From NCBI RefSeq assembly GCF_004123805.1, contig NZ_RWJX01000002.1, positions 62,001-126,000 of the forward strand: a stretch of DNA of 64,000 bases. Reading direction: 5' to 3'. Position numbers and translations under genes: made by a program. This DNA comes from Cellulomonas endophytica (GTDB lineage: Bacteria; Actinomycetota; Actinomycetes; Actinomycetales; Cellulomonadaceae). The notes under the pieces are model-generated. The model was given only the letters and a program-made list of their open reading frames with translations. It did not search any database and was not told the DNA's origin. Shown here one piece after another: positions 18,193 through 27,083 of the stretch (the stretch's first letter is position 1; each line of letters starts with the position of its first letter).

Positions 18193-20304
18193 GTGAGCGG
18201 AACCGGGGCCGACCGTCAGCTCGCGCCCGCGATCGAGTACCACGTGGTCAACTCGCTGGGGTGGAACCAGCTCCGGCCCTTGCAGCACCGCGCCGTCGCA
18301 CCCCTCGCCGGGGGGATGGACAGCGTGCTCGTCGCGCCGACGGCGGGAGGCAAGACAGAAGCCGCGCTGTTCCCCCTCCTCACGCGCATGGCTGACGAGG
18401 GTTGGACCGGCACCTCCCTCCTCTACCTGACTCCGCTGAAGGCGCTGCTGAACAACCTCCTCCCCCGCCTGCAGGGCTACACCGCCTGGCTCGGGCGGAC
18501 CGCCGCGGTGTGGCACGGCGATGTCGCTGACAGCGCCCGCAGGCGGGTCCTCGTCGAACGGCCCGACGTGCTGCTGACGACGCCCGAGTCGCTCGAGTCG
18601 ATGCTCGTGTCCCGTCGCGTCGACCATCGCCGCGCCTTCGCCGACGTCCGCGCCGTCGTGGTGGACGAGCTCCATGCCTTCGCCGGAGCCGATCGCGGTT
18701 GGCACATGCTCGCGGTCCTCGAACGCGTGTCTCGGCTCGCAGGCCGCGCCGTCCAGCGGGTCGGGCTCTCGGCGACGGTGGGCAACCCCACCGAGATGCT
18801 CGCGTGGCTCCAGGGCTCTAACCGTGGAAGGCCGTCGCAGGTGGTCGAGGTGCTTCCGGACGAGGAGGCGGCGCAGCCGGACATCGTGCTCGACCACGTC
18901 GGGTCCGTCGAGAATGCAGCAACGGTCGTCGCGCAGCTGCACCGTGGGGAGAAGCGGCTCGCCTTCACGGAGTCGCGGCGCCAGGCCGAGGAGCTCGCCT
19001 TCGAGCTGCGCGAACGCGGCGTCACCACCTACGTCTCGCACTCGTCCTTGTCGGCAGATGAACGACGGACGAGCGAGCGGGCGTTCGCCGAGGGGACCGA
19101 CTGCGTGGTCGTCGCGACGTCGACGCTCGAGCTCGGCATCGACATCGGTGACCTCGACCGGGTCGTCCAGGTGGACGCGCCCCGTACGGTCGCTTCCCTC
19201 CTGCAACGGCTCGGGCGCACCGGCCGGCGCGCCGGCACTGTGCGGAACCTGCTGGTCCTCGCCACCGAGGACGACGCGTTCCTCCGAGCTGCCGGCCTGC
19301 TCCACCTGCGAGCACAGGGCTACGTCGAGCCCGTCGTCCCACCACCCTCGCCGCACCACCTCGCCGCGCAGCAGCTGCTGGCGCTGACGCTGCAGGAGGG
19401 TCGGATCAGCCCCACTCGCTGGCGCGACTGGTGGGGCGAGCTGGGCGTGATGCAGGCCGGGGACGACGTGCTGACCTTCCTCTGCGAGTCGGGCTTCCTT
19501 CAGCAGGACTCGGGCCTGCTGCACCTGGGTGAGCGTGCCGAGAAAGAGTTCGGCCGCCGGTACTTCATGGACCTGCTCGCGTCCTTCACGGCCGCCTTCG
19601 AGCTCGCCGTGACCGACGGACGCCGAGAGATCGGCAGCCTGTCGCCGCTGTCGGTCCGAGGGCTGCGGCCCGGGCAGCCGCTGGTCGTGCTGCTCGGCGG
19701 TCGCGGGTGGCGCGTCGAGCACGTCGACTGGGAGCGTCACACCGTGACCGTGCGCGAGGAGAGGGACAAGGGCAAGGTCCGCTGGCAGTCCACACCAACA
19801 CCCGAATCCTTCGCCCTCTGCCAGGCTCAGCGCGAGATCCTCCTCGGCACCGACCCGGACGTCACGCTGTCGCGCCGTGCTCGCGACCGCCTGGGCATCG
19901 TGCGGCAACGCCTGGCCACCACCGTCGACGGCGGCGGTCTGGTGCTGGAGGAGCGGCGCGACACGCAACGGCTGTGGACCTGGGCGGGGGCGCACGCCAA
20001 CGTGACGCTGCTGGCGGCCCTGGGGATCGACGACGGCGCTTCAACCCGGAACGCGTACGTCGACCTGCCGCACCACGTCGGACCTGCAGCCATCCGTGCA
20101 GCGGCAGAAGCATCGACGGCCCTGCCGCTCGTGACCCCTGAGATGGTCGACGGCCTCAAGTTCTCCGCCGCCTTGCCGGCGAGAACAGCACGCGACGTGG
20201 TGGCGCGGCGGCTCGTGGACATCCCCGGCATGGTCGCGACCGCGACCGCGCCCCTCGTCCGACGTCGCCTTCAGGGTGGAGCCGACGACTCCGTGACCGG
20301 CTGA
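18193..20304 (+). CDS. brxHI: BrxHI, Lhr-like superfamily 2 helicase of type 2 BREX
   Basis: ATP-dependent helicase, 703 residues from the GTG at 18193; an ATG at 18136 and a GTG at 18178 are alternatives without a better ribosome site. Motifs: I, PTAGGKTE (49-56); II, DELH (158-161); III, SAT (193-195); V, TSTLELGIDIGD; and VI, QRLGRTGR (338-345). This is the Lhr-type pattern that defines BrxHI in type 2 BREX. It is transcribed separately from pglW-brxD, from a spacer with two dyads. The Vsr gene starts 20 bases after its stop and is probably co-transcribed. Confidence 0.85.
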   Translation: MSGTGADRQLAPAIEYHVVNSLGWNQLRPLQHRAVAPLAGGMDSVLVAPTAGGKTEAALFPLLTRMADEGWTGTSLLYLTPLKALLNNLLPRLQGYTAWLGRTAAVWHGDVADSARRRVLVERPDVLLTTPESLESMLVSRRVDHRRAFADVRAVVVDELHAFAGADRGWHMLAVLERVSRLAGRAVQRVGLSATVGNPTEMLAWLQGSNRGRPSQVVEVLPDEEAAQPDIVLDHVGSVENAATVVAQLHRGEKRLAFTESRRQAEELAFELRERGVTTYVSHSSLSADERRTSERAFAEGTDCVVVATSTLELGIDIGDLDRVVQVDAPRTVASLLQRLGRTGRRAGTVRNLLVLATEDDAFLRAAGLLHLRAQGYVEPVVPPPSPHHLAAQQLLALTLQEGRISPTRWRDWWGELGVMQAGDDVLTFLCESGFLQQDSGLLHLGERAEKEFGRRYFMDLLASFTAAFELAVTDGRREIGSLSPLSVRGLRPGQPLVVLLGGRGWRVEHVDWERHTVTVREERDKGKVRWQSTPTPESFALCQAQREILLGTDPDVTLSRRARDRLGIVRQRLATTVDGGGLVLEERRDTQRLWTWAGAHANVTLLAALGIDDGASTRNAYVDLPHHVGPAAIRAAAEASTALPLVTPEMVDGLKFSAALPARTARDVVARRLVDIPGMVATATAPLVRRRLQGGADDSVTG

Positions 20305-20324
20305 CCGCGGGCGGAGCGCCGACC

Positions 20325-20822
20325 GTGCCGACGTTCCACGTCCCTGCGCACCCCGGTTCGAGCGACCCAGCCCTGTCTCGGCGGATGTCCACCCTCGCCC
20401 GCCGGGACAACCCTCGAGAGCTCGCCTTGCGGCGCGCGCTTCACGCACAAGGGTTCCGGTACCGGGTCACCGTACGAGTCCCGGGTCTGCCTCGCCGCAC
20501 CATCGACGTCGCGTTCCCACGGGCAAGGGTCGCCGTCTTCGTCGACGGGTGCTTCTGGCACGGCTGCTCGGAGCACAGCCATGCACCACGCTCGAACAGC
20601 TCCTGGTGGGCCCAGAAGCTGGCCGCCAACCGGGCTCGCGACGCCGACACCACGCGCCACCTCCAGGAGCTGGGTTGGACCGTCCTCCGCATCTGGGAGC
20701 ACGTGCCGTTGGACGACGCCGTTGCGACCGTCGTGGCTGCAGTCGCTGCAGCTCGAGAGAAGCAGGCTGGGACCGGTCGTCGTCGCGCTCGGGACACGAA
20801 AGTTCTAGATGGTTCTGGGTGA
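20325..20822 (+). CDS. Vsr-type very short patch repair endonuclease
   Basis: Nuclease of 165 residues that nicks at T:G mismatches arising from deamination of 5-methylcytosine. The family signature is clear: SRRMSTLARRDNP near the N-terminus, the catalytic-type Asp in TIDVAFPR, then VFVDGCFWHGC, a SN-x3-W segment and the closing GWTVLRIWEH. The GTG start gives about 20 residues before the conserved region; an ATG at 20385 would cut into it. It lies 20 bases after brxHI. A Vsr gene is the usual companion of an m5C methylase, which fits the methyltransferase at 16316-17974 on the other side of the helicase. Confidence 0.92.
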   Translation: MPTFHVPAHPGSSDPALSRRMSTLARRDNPRELALRRALHAQGFRYRVTVRVPGLPRRTIDVAFPRARVAVFVDGCFWHGCSEHSHAPRSNSSWWAQKLAANRARDADTTRHLQELGWTVLRIWEHVPLDDAVATVVAAVAAAREKQAGTGRRRARDTKVLDGSG

Positions 20823-20864
20823 CCGCCGCTTGCGTCGCTCGGGGCACCTATCGCCCGTACATGC

Positions 20865-20887
20865 ATCGGGTCGCCCGCTGACCCGAT
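20865..20887 (+). terminator. Hairpin after the Vsr gene
   Basis: ATCGGGTC (20865-20872) and GACCCGAT (20880-20887) form a perfect eight-base stem with a seven-base loop, 43 bases after the Vsr stop. Only a weak T-rich tail follows, so it may be a terminator or a regulatory dyad for the next gene. Confidence 0.5.
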
Positions 20888-20936
20888 CGAGTGGTTTCGG
20901 CGAAGGGCGCACCACACGGCTCTCGGACCGATCGAT

Positions 20937-20947
20937 GTTCCGGGAAC
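20937..20947. promoter_or_regulatory. Palindrome upstream of the coiled-coil gene
   Basis: GTTCCGGGAAC, five-base perfect arms around one G, 22 bases before the GTG of the next gene. It could be an operator. It does not match the actinobacterial SOS box. Confidence 0.3.
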
Positions 20948-20968
20948 ACGAACGTAGGGGAGGGCGGC

Positions 20969-22321
20969 GTGGCGGCTTCACGCAAGGCGACCGTGCTCGT
21001 GCACAGGGGCGCACTGCTCGTCGACGGGCCGTTGCGGGACCGACCTGTCCGTCGGATGCCCGACGGCACGGGCGGCGTCGTCTATGGAGGGCTCGTCTAC
21101 CCACTCCGACCGGGCGATGTCATCAACCTGGACGACCCAGTTACCGACAAGCACTCGTGCCCGACGTTCGTGCTCATGGACCAGGTGCTGACCTACCGTC
21201 AGCCCGACGTCGCGCGTGGCCACCTCGCAGTGGAGCGGTGGGCGATCGAGTCGAACAAGTACGGCAACTACGTCGTCTTCGACGCCGACGAGGAGACCGC
21301 CGAGGCAGTCATCGAGCGCCTCGACGCTGCAGGGCTCGGCGTACGCCGGTGGGACAGGAGCCACCGCCCTGCCGCCGACGGGTACTTCTACGACTGGTTC
21401 GCCCGGCTCGGCGCGCACACCGATGCAGACGCCGTTCCCGCTCTCGTCGGCGCAGCGCTGGCAGCGCCCAACCCAGCGCACCCAGGGGGCGCGCACGAAG
21501 TGACACCCGAGGTGCTGGCCACTTTCCGTGCAGAACTAGCCGAGGTCGCCAAGCAGGTTGCCGAGCTGGAACGAGCTGTTGCCGCGGCGGAGGCGGAAGC
21601 CTATGCCTTGACTCTCGAGAACGATGAACTTGCCAGCAAGCTGCGTCGCGCACGGAAGGAGCGGACGAGCTACAAGCGCGAATATCTCACGCTGCTGGAC
21701 GCGGTGACCGACCCGCAACACCCCACCGGCGCTGCGTCCCCCGATGACGGCGAGAACCGCACGCTCAAGGAGCTGTTGGCGGACGCGGAACAGGCCGAGG
21801 CCGCGAGCGCGGCAGAGAAGACGAGGCTGCGACGCGAGGTGGAGAGACTCCGACGAGAACTCGATGGTGCTACCGAGACGCTCGAGACCGCCCAATTGGA
21901 ACGCGAGGCTGCGATGGTTGCGGCCACGAGTCGTTCGAGCACCCAGGCCGCCTCGATCGACAACCTTCTCAGCCGCATGTTCCGTCGCGTCACGCTTCAT
22001 GACACCGCAGTGGACGTCCTCACCGACCCCCGCCGCTTCAACGACCTGTCAGCGGTGACGGCTGCCCTCGCACGCCTCGACAGACGCGAGAACATCGCCA
22101 AGAAGTGCCGCGGCTACTCCGACATCTGGGAGGTCGACGACCTGCCCACAGGGCTGAAGGGTTCGGCAGCACGTATGGGCCGCATCTACTACAAGCGCCA
22201 CACCGACACAGACCGACTCCTCGTCTTCCTGCACCGGAAAGAGGATGACAAGGAGCAGGAGCAGTTCCTCAAGTACATCGACAGCCAGCCGTCCGAGCTC
22301 GCTCACTTCCACGATCGTTGA
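20969..22321 (+). CDS. Unrecognised coiled-coil protein at the BREX island edge
   Basis: I do not recognise this 450-residue protein. The GTG at 20969 is chosen for the GGGGAGGG site just before it. Residues 1-170 look like a compact alpha/beta domain with many aromatic residues (GNYVVFDAD, DGYFYDWFARLG). About residues 190-330 are a long Glu/Ala/Arg-rich coiled coil. The last 100 residues hold GLKGS, RIYYKRH and DRLLVFLHRKED followed by an acidic helix, a layout loosely like RelE/ParE-type or similar small beta-alpha domains; that likeness is weak. It is not the size or make-up of any BREX core gene. GC is a little lower than in the chromosome beyond 22543. It may be a defence effector or regulator by position only. 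Confidence 0.7.
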   Translation: MAASRKATVLVHRGALLVDGPLRDRPVRRMPDGTGGVVYGGLVYPLRPGDVINLDDPVTDKHSCPTFVLMDQVLTYRQPDVARGHLAVERWAIESNKYGNYVVFDADEETAEAVIERLDAAGLGVRRWDRSHRPAADGYFYDWFARLGAHTDADAVPALVGAALAAPNPAHPGGAHEVTPEVLATFRAELAEVAKQVAELERAVAAAEAEAYALTLENDELASKLRRARKERTSYKREYLTLLDAVTDPQHPTGAASPDDGENRTLKELLADAEQAEAASAAEKTRLRREVERLRRELDGATETLETAQLEREAAMVAATSRSSTQAASIDNLLSRMFRRVTLHDTAVDVLTDPRRFNDLSAVTAALARLDRRENIAKKCRGYSDIWEVDDLPTGLKGSAARMGRIYYKRHTDTDRLLVFLHRKEDDKEQEQFLKYIDSQPSELAHFHDR

Positions 22322-22542
22322 GCACCGGGCTGACTGGGTGCCGGAGTAGGCGACTGGGCCTGCTCAGTGCGGGCTTGGCGTGAACGTAGAGGGCCTGCAG
22401 GACGGATGCTTCTCGCGAGCGCGTCTTGGAACGTGCGCCCACAATGCATCAACGTCAGTGCAAGCAAGGGCGCATCGCTCCACAGTTGCGCCACTACGCG
22501 TGCACTGCTGTACTGACGCGATCACCTCTGGGTTGATTCCAC
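22322..22542. other. Intergenic edge of the defence island
   Basis: A 221-base spacer between convergent genes, lower in GC than its right-hand side. It holds two GACTGGG direct repeats near its left end but no tRNA, attachment-site-like repeat or strong terminator that I can see. It marks the change from defence genes to the sugar locus. Confidence 0.4.
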
Positions 22543-23190
22543 TCAGCGCAGAGCCGCGGCGGCGGCGGCGAACTCGCCAACCGCAGCCTCAGTCAGCGAC
22601 TCGGCCAGAAGTCGGTGAGCGACGGCCGTCGAGATCGTGAAGGCGTCGACGCCCGAGGCAGCCAGGTTGACCACCTGGGACGAGTCCTTGATCGATGCCA
22701 CGAGCACGCGTGTCGAGGTGCCGCTCAGCAGACGTTGGATGCGAAGGATCTCCTCGTGGCCGTTGCGGCCGGCGGCGTGCATGCGGCCCAGGTACGGCGC
22801 GATCCACGCCGCGCCGGCGGCGTCGGCCAGGAGCGCCTGCGCCGCCGAGTAGACGGCCGTCGTCAGGACCGGGACGCCCTCGTCGGACAGGCGGCGGGTG
22901 GCGGTCAGGCCGGCCACCGTCGCGGGGATCTTCACCACCAGGCGGTCCGACAGCGCCCGCAGGGACCGGCCCTCCGCCACGAGGGCGTCGACCTCATCGG
23001 GGGCCGTCGTCTGGACGAACACCTCCCCTCGCGTGCGCTCCAGCAGCCACCCCACCAGGTCCGGCACCTCGGCCAGGCGGACGCCGGCGCGCTGGAGGAT
23101 CAGCGGATTCGTGGTGACGCCGCCGAAGAGGCCCGTGGCGAGCAGGGGCTCCAGCGCCGAGCGGTCGGCGGAGTCGAGGTACAGGCGCAT
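22543..23190 (-). CDS. Fructose-6-phosphate aldolase/transaldolase-like protein
   Basis: Class I aldolase of 215 residues, the length of the small FSA/TalC transaldolase family. It begins MRLYLDSAD with GGVTTNP at 23-29, and the Schiff-base lysine is K87 in LVVKIPAT. The closing half has APYLGRMHAAG and VLVASIKDS, as in FSA. Cleavage or formation of a sugar phosphate using dihydroxyacetone or a similar donor is expected; the exact substrate cannot be told. The ATG at 23190 has GGAGGG upstream. It is the last gene of the minus-strand sugar operon and lies 35 bases after the kinase. Confidence 0.85.
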   Translation of the reverse strand: MRLYLDSADRSALEPLLATGLFGGVTTNPLILQRAGVRLAEVPDLVGWLLERTRGEVFVQTTAPDEVDALVAEGRSLRALSDRLVVKIPATVAGLTATRRLSDEGVPVLTTAVYSAAQALLADAAGAAWIAPYLGRMHAAGRNGHEEILRIQRLLSGTSTRVLVASIKDSSQVVNLAASGVDAFTISTAVAHRLLAESLTEAAVGEFAAAAAALR

Positions 23191-23225
23191 GGGGACGAGC
23201 CCTCCGGAGTGGCGAACAGCAGGGG

Positions 23226-24695
23226 TCAGGCGGCGGGGCGGTCGAGGCCGTCCCAGTCCGCCAGGGTCAGGTAGCGCTCGAGCACGTCCGAGCGGTCGCG
23301 CTGGGGGTCGGTGGTGATGAGGGTCGCCGGGCGCCAGGCGTCGCGGACCTTCGTCACGTCCACGCCGTGCAGCACCGCCGCGGCCTGGATGCAGGCGCCG
23401 CGAGCCGTGGCCTCGGACGCGTCGCGCACGGTCACCGGTCGGCCGAGCAGGTCGGCCAGCACCTGGCGGTAGGCCTGCGAGCGGGCGCCGCCGCCGAGCA
23501 CCACCACGTCGCCCGCGGCCTCCGCGCCGTTGCGCTGGATCATGCGGTGGCCGCGCACCAGGCCGAGCAGCACGCCCTCGACGGCCGCGAGCGCCAGGTC
23601 GGCGCGGCTCGTCGCGCCCGTGAGGCCGCCGAGCAGGCCCATGGCGCCCGGACGGTCCGGGGTGCGCTCGCCGTCGAGGAAGGCGGCGAACACCGGCCGG
23701 TCCGGCCGCACCGGCGCGCTCAGGGCCAGCGATGCCAGCGTCGCGTGGTCGACGTCGAGCAGCCGCGCCACCCAGTCGGTCACCTTCGTGCTGTTCAGCG
23801 TGCACACCAGCGGCAGGTAGCCGCCGGCCGCGTCGGCGACGCCGTTCACGAAGCCGGCCTCGTCGTGCACCGGGTCGGCGGCCGTGGTGAGCACGACCCC
23901 GGAGGTGCCGAGCGAGTACGCCACCTCGCCCTCCGCCAGGCCGATGCCGAGCGCACCGGCGTGCTGGTCCCCCGCGCCGGCGCCGACGAGCGTCGACGGC
24001 GACAGCCCCAGTGCCGCCGCGTCGGCGGTCGCCGTCGGCCCCGCGGCCGACGACGGCCCCAGCACCTCCGGCAGCACCGCGTCCCAGTCCCGCGAATCGT
24101 CGACGAAGCGCTCCAGCAGGTCCGTCCGCCACCGGCCCTCGTGCGCCGCGTAGTAGCCGGTGCCCGACGCCTCGGAGCGGTCCGTCACCGCGCGCGCGGT
24201 CAGCCGGTACGTCAGGTGGTCGTGCGGCAGGAGCACGGTGCGCGTCGCCGCCAGCACCTCCGGCTCGTGCTCCGCCAGCCAGGCGAGCTTCGTGATGGTG
24301 AAGGCCGCGGTCGGTGCCGAGCCGACCGCCTGCGCCCACTCCCCCACCCCGAGCGCGGCGCGCATCCGCTCCGCCTGCGGCGCCGACGTCGTGTCGTTCC
24401 ACAGCTTCACCGGCCGCAGCACCGAGCCGTCGGCGCCCTGGAGCACCGCCCCGTGGCACTGCGCCGCGACGGACAGCGCCGCCACGTCGGACGCCCGCAC
24501 ACCGGCCTCGCCGCACGCCGCCGCGAGGGCGACCCCCAGCGCCGTCCACCAGTCCTCCGCGCGCTGCTCGCTCACGGGCGGGCTCGTCGGCGGGTGCGGC
24601 GCGCGCCCGGAGCCGAGCAGCGCGCCGGTGTCGGCGTCGCGCAGCTCGACGGTGCAGGACTGGGTGGAGGAGTCGACCCCGGCGACGACGCTCAC
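23226..24695 (-). CDS. FGGY-family carbohydrate kinase (xylulokinase-like)
   Basis: Sugar kinase of 489 residues. The N-terminal phosphate-binding strand reads GVDSSTQSCTVEL, the catalytic-base region is GAGDQHAGALG with Asp 243, and the adenosine segment is VVLGGGARS, all typical of FGGY kinases and nearest in layout to xylulokinase. It would phosphorylate a ketose brought in by the ABC transporter of this operon. The GTG start shares four bases with the end of the SIS-domain gene (GTGA, 24695-24692), so the two are translationally coupled. The true sugar is unknown. Confidence 0.87.
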   Translation of the reverse strand: MSVVAGVDSSTQSCTVELRDADTGALLGSGRAPHPPTSPPVSEQRAEDWWTALGVALAAACGEAGVRASDVAALSVAAQCHGAVLQGADGSVLRPVKLWNDTTSAPQAERMRAALGVGEWAQAVGSAPTAAFTITKLAWLAEHEPEVLAATRTVLLPHDHLTYRLTARAVTDRSEASGTGYYAAHEGRWRTDLLERFVDDSRDWDAVLPEVLGPSSAAGPTATADAAALGLSPSTLVGAGAGDQHAGALGIGLAEGEVAYSLGTSGVVLTTAADPVHDEAGFVNGVADAAGGYLPLVCTLNSTKVTDWVARLLDVDHATLASLALSAPVRPDRPVFAAFLDGERTPDRPGAMGLLGGLTGATSRADLALAAVEGVLLGLVRGHRMIQRNGAEAAGDVVVLGGGARSQAYRQVLADLLGRPVTVRDASEATARGACIQAAAVLHGVDVTKVRDAWRPATLITTDPQRDRSDVLERYLTLADWDGLDRPAA

Positions 24696-25411
24696 GCCGA
24701 CGCCTCGCCCCCGAAGCCGCCCAGCTCCTCCGGCAGGTCCGTCAGGTGCCCGACGGCCCCGGCCGGGTGCGTGTGCAGCACCCGGTCCCAGCCGTAGCCG
24801 CGCAGCCGCATGAGGACGTACGCCAGCGCGTCGCCCCAGACGCCGGCCACCAGCGTGGACCCCATCGCGATGACGTTGCCGGGGTCCACGTCGTTCGCCG
24901 ACGAGACGACGGCCACCACGTCGGCGATGCCCGCCATCGTCGAGGCCGGCGCCGCGGTGAGCGCGACGACGGACGCCCCGCGCTCCTTGACCCGCCGGCC
25001 GAGGTCGACCAGCTCGTCGGACTCGCCGCCGCGGGAGATGAGGACGAGGACGTCGCCGTCGGTCACGGCGCCCATCGTGCCGTGCAGCGCGTCCATCGCC
25101 GGCAGGAAAACCGACGGCGTCCCGCACACGGCCAGCAGGTGCGCCATGCGCCGCGCCACCGCCCCGGACGTGCCGGAGCCGGTGACGAACACCTTGCCCG
25201 TGCAGGCGTGCAGCAGGTCGACGACCTCGAGGAACGTCTCGTCGAGCTGGTCGGCCACCGCGCTCACGCCCGCGCCCTCGGCCCGCACCCGCTCGCGCGC
25301 GGCCTCCAGCAGGGCCGCCCGCCCGGCCGCGTCCGACCCGGTCGAGGTCGCGCCGGCGGCACCAGCCCCGGTCGCAGCCGTGCCGGCCGGGCCGGTGGTG
25401 TCCGTGCTCAT
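24692..25411 (-). CDS. SIS-domain sugar-phosphate isomerase
   Basis: A SIS-domain protein of 239 residues, similar to 6-phospho-3-hexuloisomerase or KpsF-type isomerases. GSGTSGAVARRMAHLL is the phospho-sugar loop and LISRGGESDELV the second conserved strand. An Ala/Gly/Thr-rich leader of about 30 residues precedes it. The ATG at 25411 is chosen for the AGAGGAA site nine bases ahead; an ATG at 25438 overlaps the previous stop (ATGA) but has no ribosome site. It probably interconverts sugar phosphates between the kinase and aldolase steps. Confidence 0.85.
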   Translation of the reverse strand: MSTDTTGPAGTAATGAGAAGATSTGSDAAGRAALLEAARERVRAEGAGVSAVADQLDETFLEVVDLLHACTGKVFVTGSGTSGAVARRMAHLLAVCGTPSVFLPAMDALHGTMGAVTDGDVLVLISRGGESDELVDLGRRVKERGASVVALTAAPASTMAGIADVVAVVSSANDVDPGNVIAMGSTLVAGVWGDALAYVLMRLRGYGWDRVLHTHPAGAVGHLTDLPEELGGFGGEASA

Positions 25412-25434
25412 GTCCGTCGTTCCTCTCGTCGTGC

Positions 25435-27081
25435 TCATGCCGCGGCCCAGGCCGCGCGCCGCAGGGCCGCGGGGGTGCGCTCCTCCGGCGGCAGCAGCCG
25501 GCCGTCGCTGGTCCCCTGGCTGAGGACGACCATGTCGTCCGCCACCTCGCAGACCTCGTCCTCCTCCGACGAGACGACGACCACCGTCATGCCGGCGTCG
25601 TGCGCCAGGGACCGGATGAGCCGGTGGATCTCCGCCTTCACGCCGAGGTCGACGCCCTTCGTCGGCTCATCGAGGAGCAGGACGCGCGGGTTCTGCGCCA
25701 GCGCCCGCGCGAGCAGCACCTTCTGCTGGTTGCCGCCGGACAGGTTCACCACGGCGCCGCGGCGGTCGCCCCGGACCCGCAGGCGCTCCATCAGCTCCTC
25801 GGACCGGGCCGCGAGCGCACGCCGGTCCAGCAGGCCGAGGCGGCGGTGCTGCCCCAGCACGGGCAGCACCACGTTCGTCCCGCAGTCCAGCCGCGGCACG
25901 ATGCCGTCGCTCTTGCGCTCCTCCGTGAGGTACACGAGCCCCTCGCGCTGGGCGTGCGCCGGGTTGCGGGGCGTGTAGGGGCGGCCGTCGAGCAGCACCT
26001 GCCCGCCGTGCATCCGGTCGAGCCCGACGAGCGTGCGCAGGACCTCGGTCCGTCCGGCCCCGACGAGGCCGTAGATCCCGAGCACCCGTCCGGGCTCGGC
26101 GACGAGGTCCACGCCCGCCACCACCGGCCCGCGCAGCCCGCGCACCTCGAGGCGACGCCCGGGCCGCGTGCCGCCGGCGACGACGGCCGGGTGCGCGGGC
26201 TCCTCGTCGGGAACCGCGTGCAGGGCCGCGACCGGCGCGGAACCGCCGGAACCACCGGGGGCGCCGGGACCGCCGGACGACCCCTCCACCGCGGCGCTGC
26301 CGAGGACCGGCAGCGCCTCCTCGCCCGCGATGGCGACGACGATCTCGTCGCGGCTCAGCTGGTCCAGCGGGGCGTCGATGCGCACCTGCCCGTCGACGAG
26401 CGCGACCATGCGGTTCGCCACCCGGTAGAGCTCGTCGAGCTTGTGGTCCACCAGCACCACGCCGAGGCTCTTGTCCGCCGCGAGCTCGCGGACGGTGTCG
26501 AGGAACTCGTCGACCTGCCGCCCCTCGAGGCTCGTCGTCGGCTCGTCGAGCAGGACGTACCGGGCGTCGCGGTGGACCGCCACGGCGATCTCGAGGAGCT
26601 GGCGGGTGGCCACGGGGTACTCGCCGAGCTGCCGGTCCGGGTCGACCTTCAGCCCGAACTCCTCGACGAGCGCCGCCGCCTGGTCGCGCATCGCGCCGCG
26701 GCGCAGCATGCCGGTGCGCGTCACCTCGTCGCCGAGGAAGACGTTCTGCGTCACCGTGAGGTTCGGCAGCAGCGACAGCTCCTGGTAGACGGTGGCGATG
26801 CCGGCGGCGAGGGCGTCCCGGGGGGAGCCGATCGCCGCGGGCCGCCCGTCGACGGTGAGCGACCCGCGGTCGGCGCGCGTGGCGCCGGCGATGATGCGCA
26901 GGAGCGTGGACTTGCCCGCCCCGTTGTGGCCGACGAGCCCGACGACGTCGCCGGGGGCCACGTCGAGGGAGACCCCGTGCAGCACCTCCACGCCGGAGTA
27001 GGACTTCACGACGTCCCGGACCGCCAGGCCCGACCCGCGCGCGCCCGTGCCGGTGGCCGCGCTGGGCTCGTCGGCCGACAC
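25435..27081 (-). CDS. Sugar ABC transporter ATPase, RbsA type (two domains)
   Basis: Two fused ABC domains in 548 residues, the RbsA/XylG arrangement. Domain 1: Walker A GHNGAGKS (51-58), Walker B YVLLDEPTTS, and a degenerate signature, as usual for the class. Domain 2: a weak Walker A GLVGAGRTE, signature LSGGNQQK and Walker B VLLLDEPTKGV. A Gly/Ser/Pro-rich linker of about 40 residues between the domains is longer than normal. The GTG begins two bases after the binding-protein stop. It drives import with the permease and lipoprotein encoded just upstream. Confidence 0.93.
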   Translation of the reverse strand: MSADEPSAATGTGARGSGLAVRDVVKSYSGVEVLHGVSLDVAPGDVVGLVGHNGAGKSTLLRIIAGATRADRGSLTVDGRPAAIGSPRDALAAGIATVYQELSLLPNLTVTQNVFLGDEVTRTGMLRRGAMRDQAAALVEEFGLKVDPDRQLGEYPVATRQLLEIAVAVHRDARYVLLDEPTTSLEGRQVDEFLDTVRELAADKSLGVVLVDHKLDELYRVANRMVALVDGQVRIDAPLDQLSRDEIVVAIAGEEALPVLGSAAVEGSSGGPGAPGGSGGSAPVAALHAVPDEEPAHPAVVAGGTRPGRRLEVRGLRGPVVAGVDLVAEPGRVLGIYGLVGAGRTEVLRTLVGLDRMHGGQVLLDGRPYTPRNPAHAQREGLVYLTEERKSDGIVPRLDCGTNVVLPVLGQHRRLGLLDRRALAARSEELMERLRVRGDRRGAVVNLSGGNQQKVLLARALAQNPRVLLLDEPTKGVDLGVKAEIHRLIRSLAHDAGMTVVVVSSEEDEVCEVADDMVVLSQGTSDGRLLPPEERTPAALRRAAWAAA

Positions 27082-27083
27082 GG

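Noticed and set aside
4079..20304. DISARM system
   Set aside because: A helicase and m5C methylase are present, but no DUF1998 (DrmB) gene or phospholipase-D gene was seen, while pglW, pglX, pglY and pglZ are all present.
1..20304. Type 1 BREX
   Set aside because: No brxA, brxB or Lon-like brxL; the kinase pglW and brxHI/brxD mark type 2.
20937..20951. SOS (LexA) box before the coiled-coil gene
   Set aside because: The palindrome is GTTCCGGGAAC, not the GAAC-N4-GTTC type used in actinobacteria.
22322..22542. Integration site or tRNA at the island edge
   Set aside because: No cloverleaf, integrase or flanking direct repeat could be found within the window.
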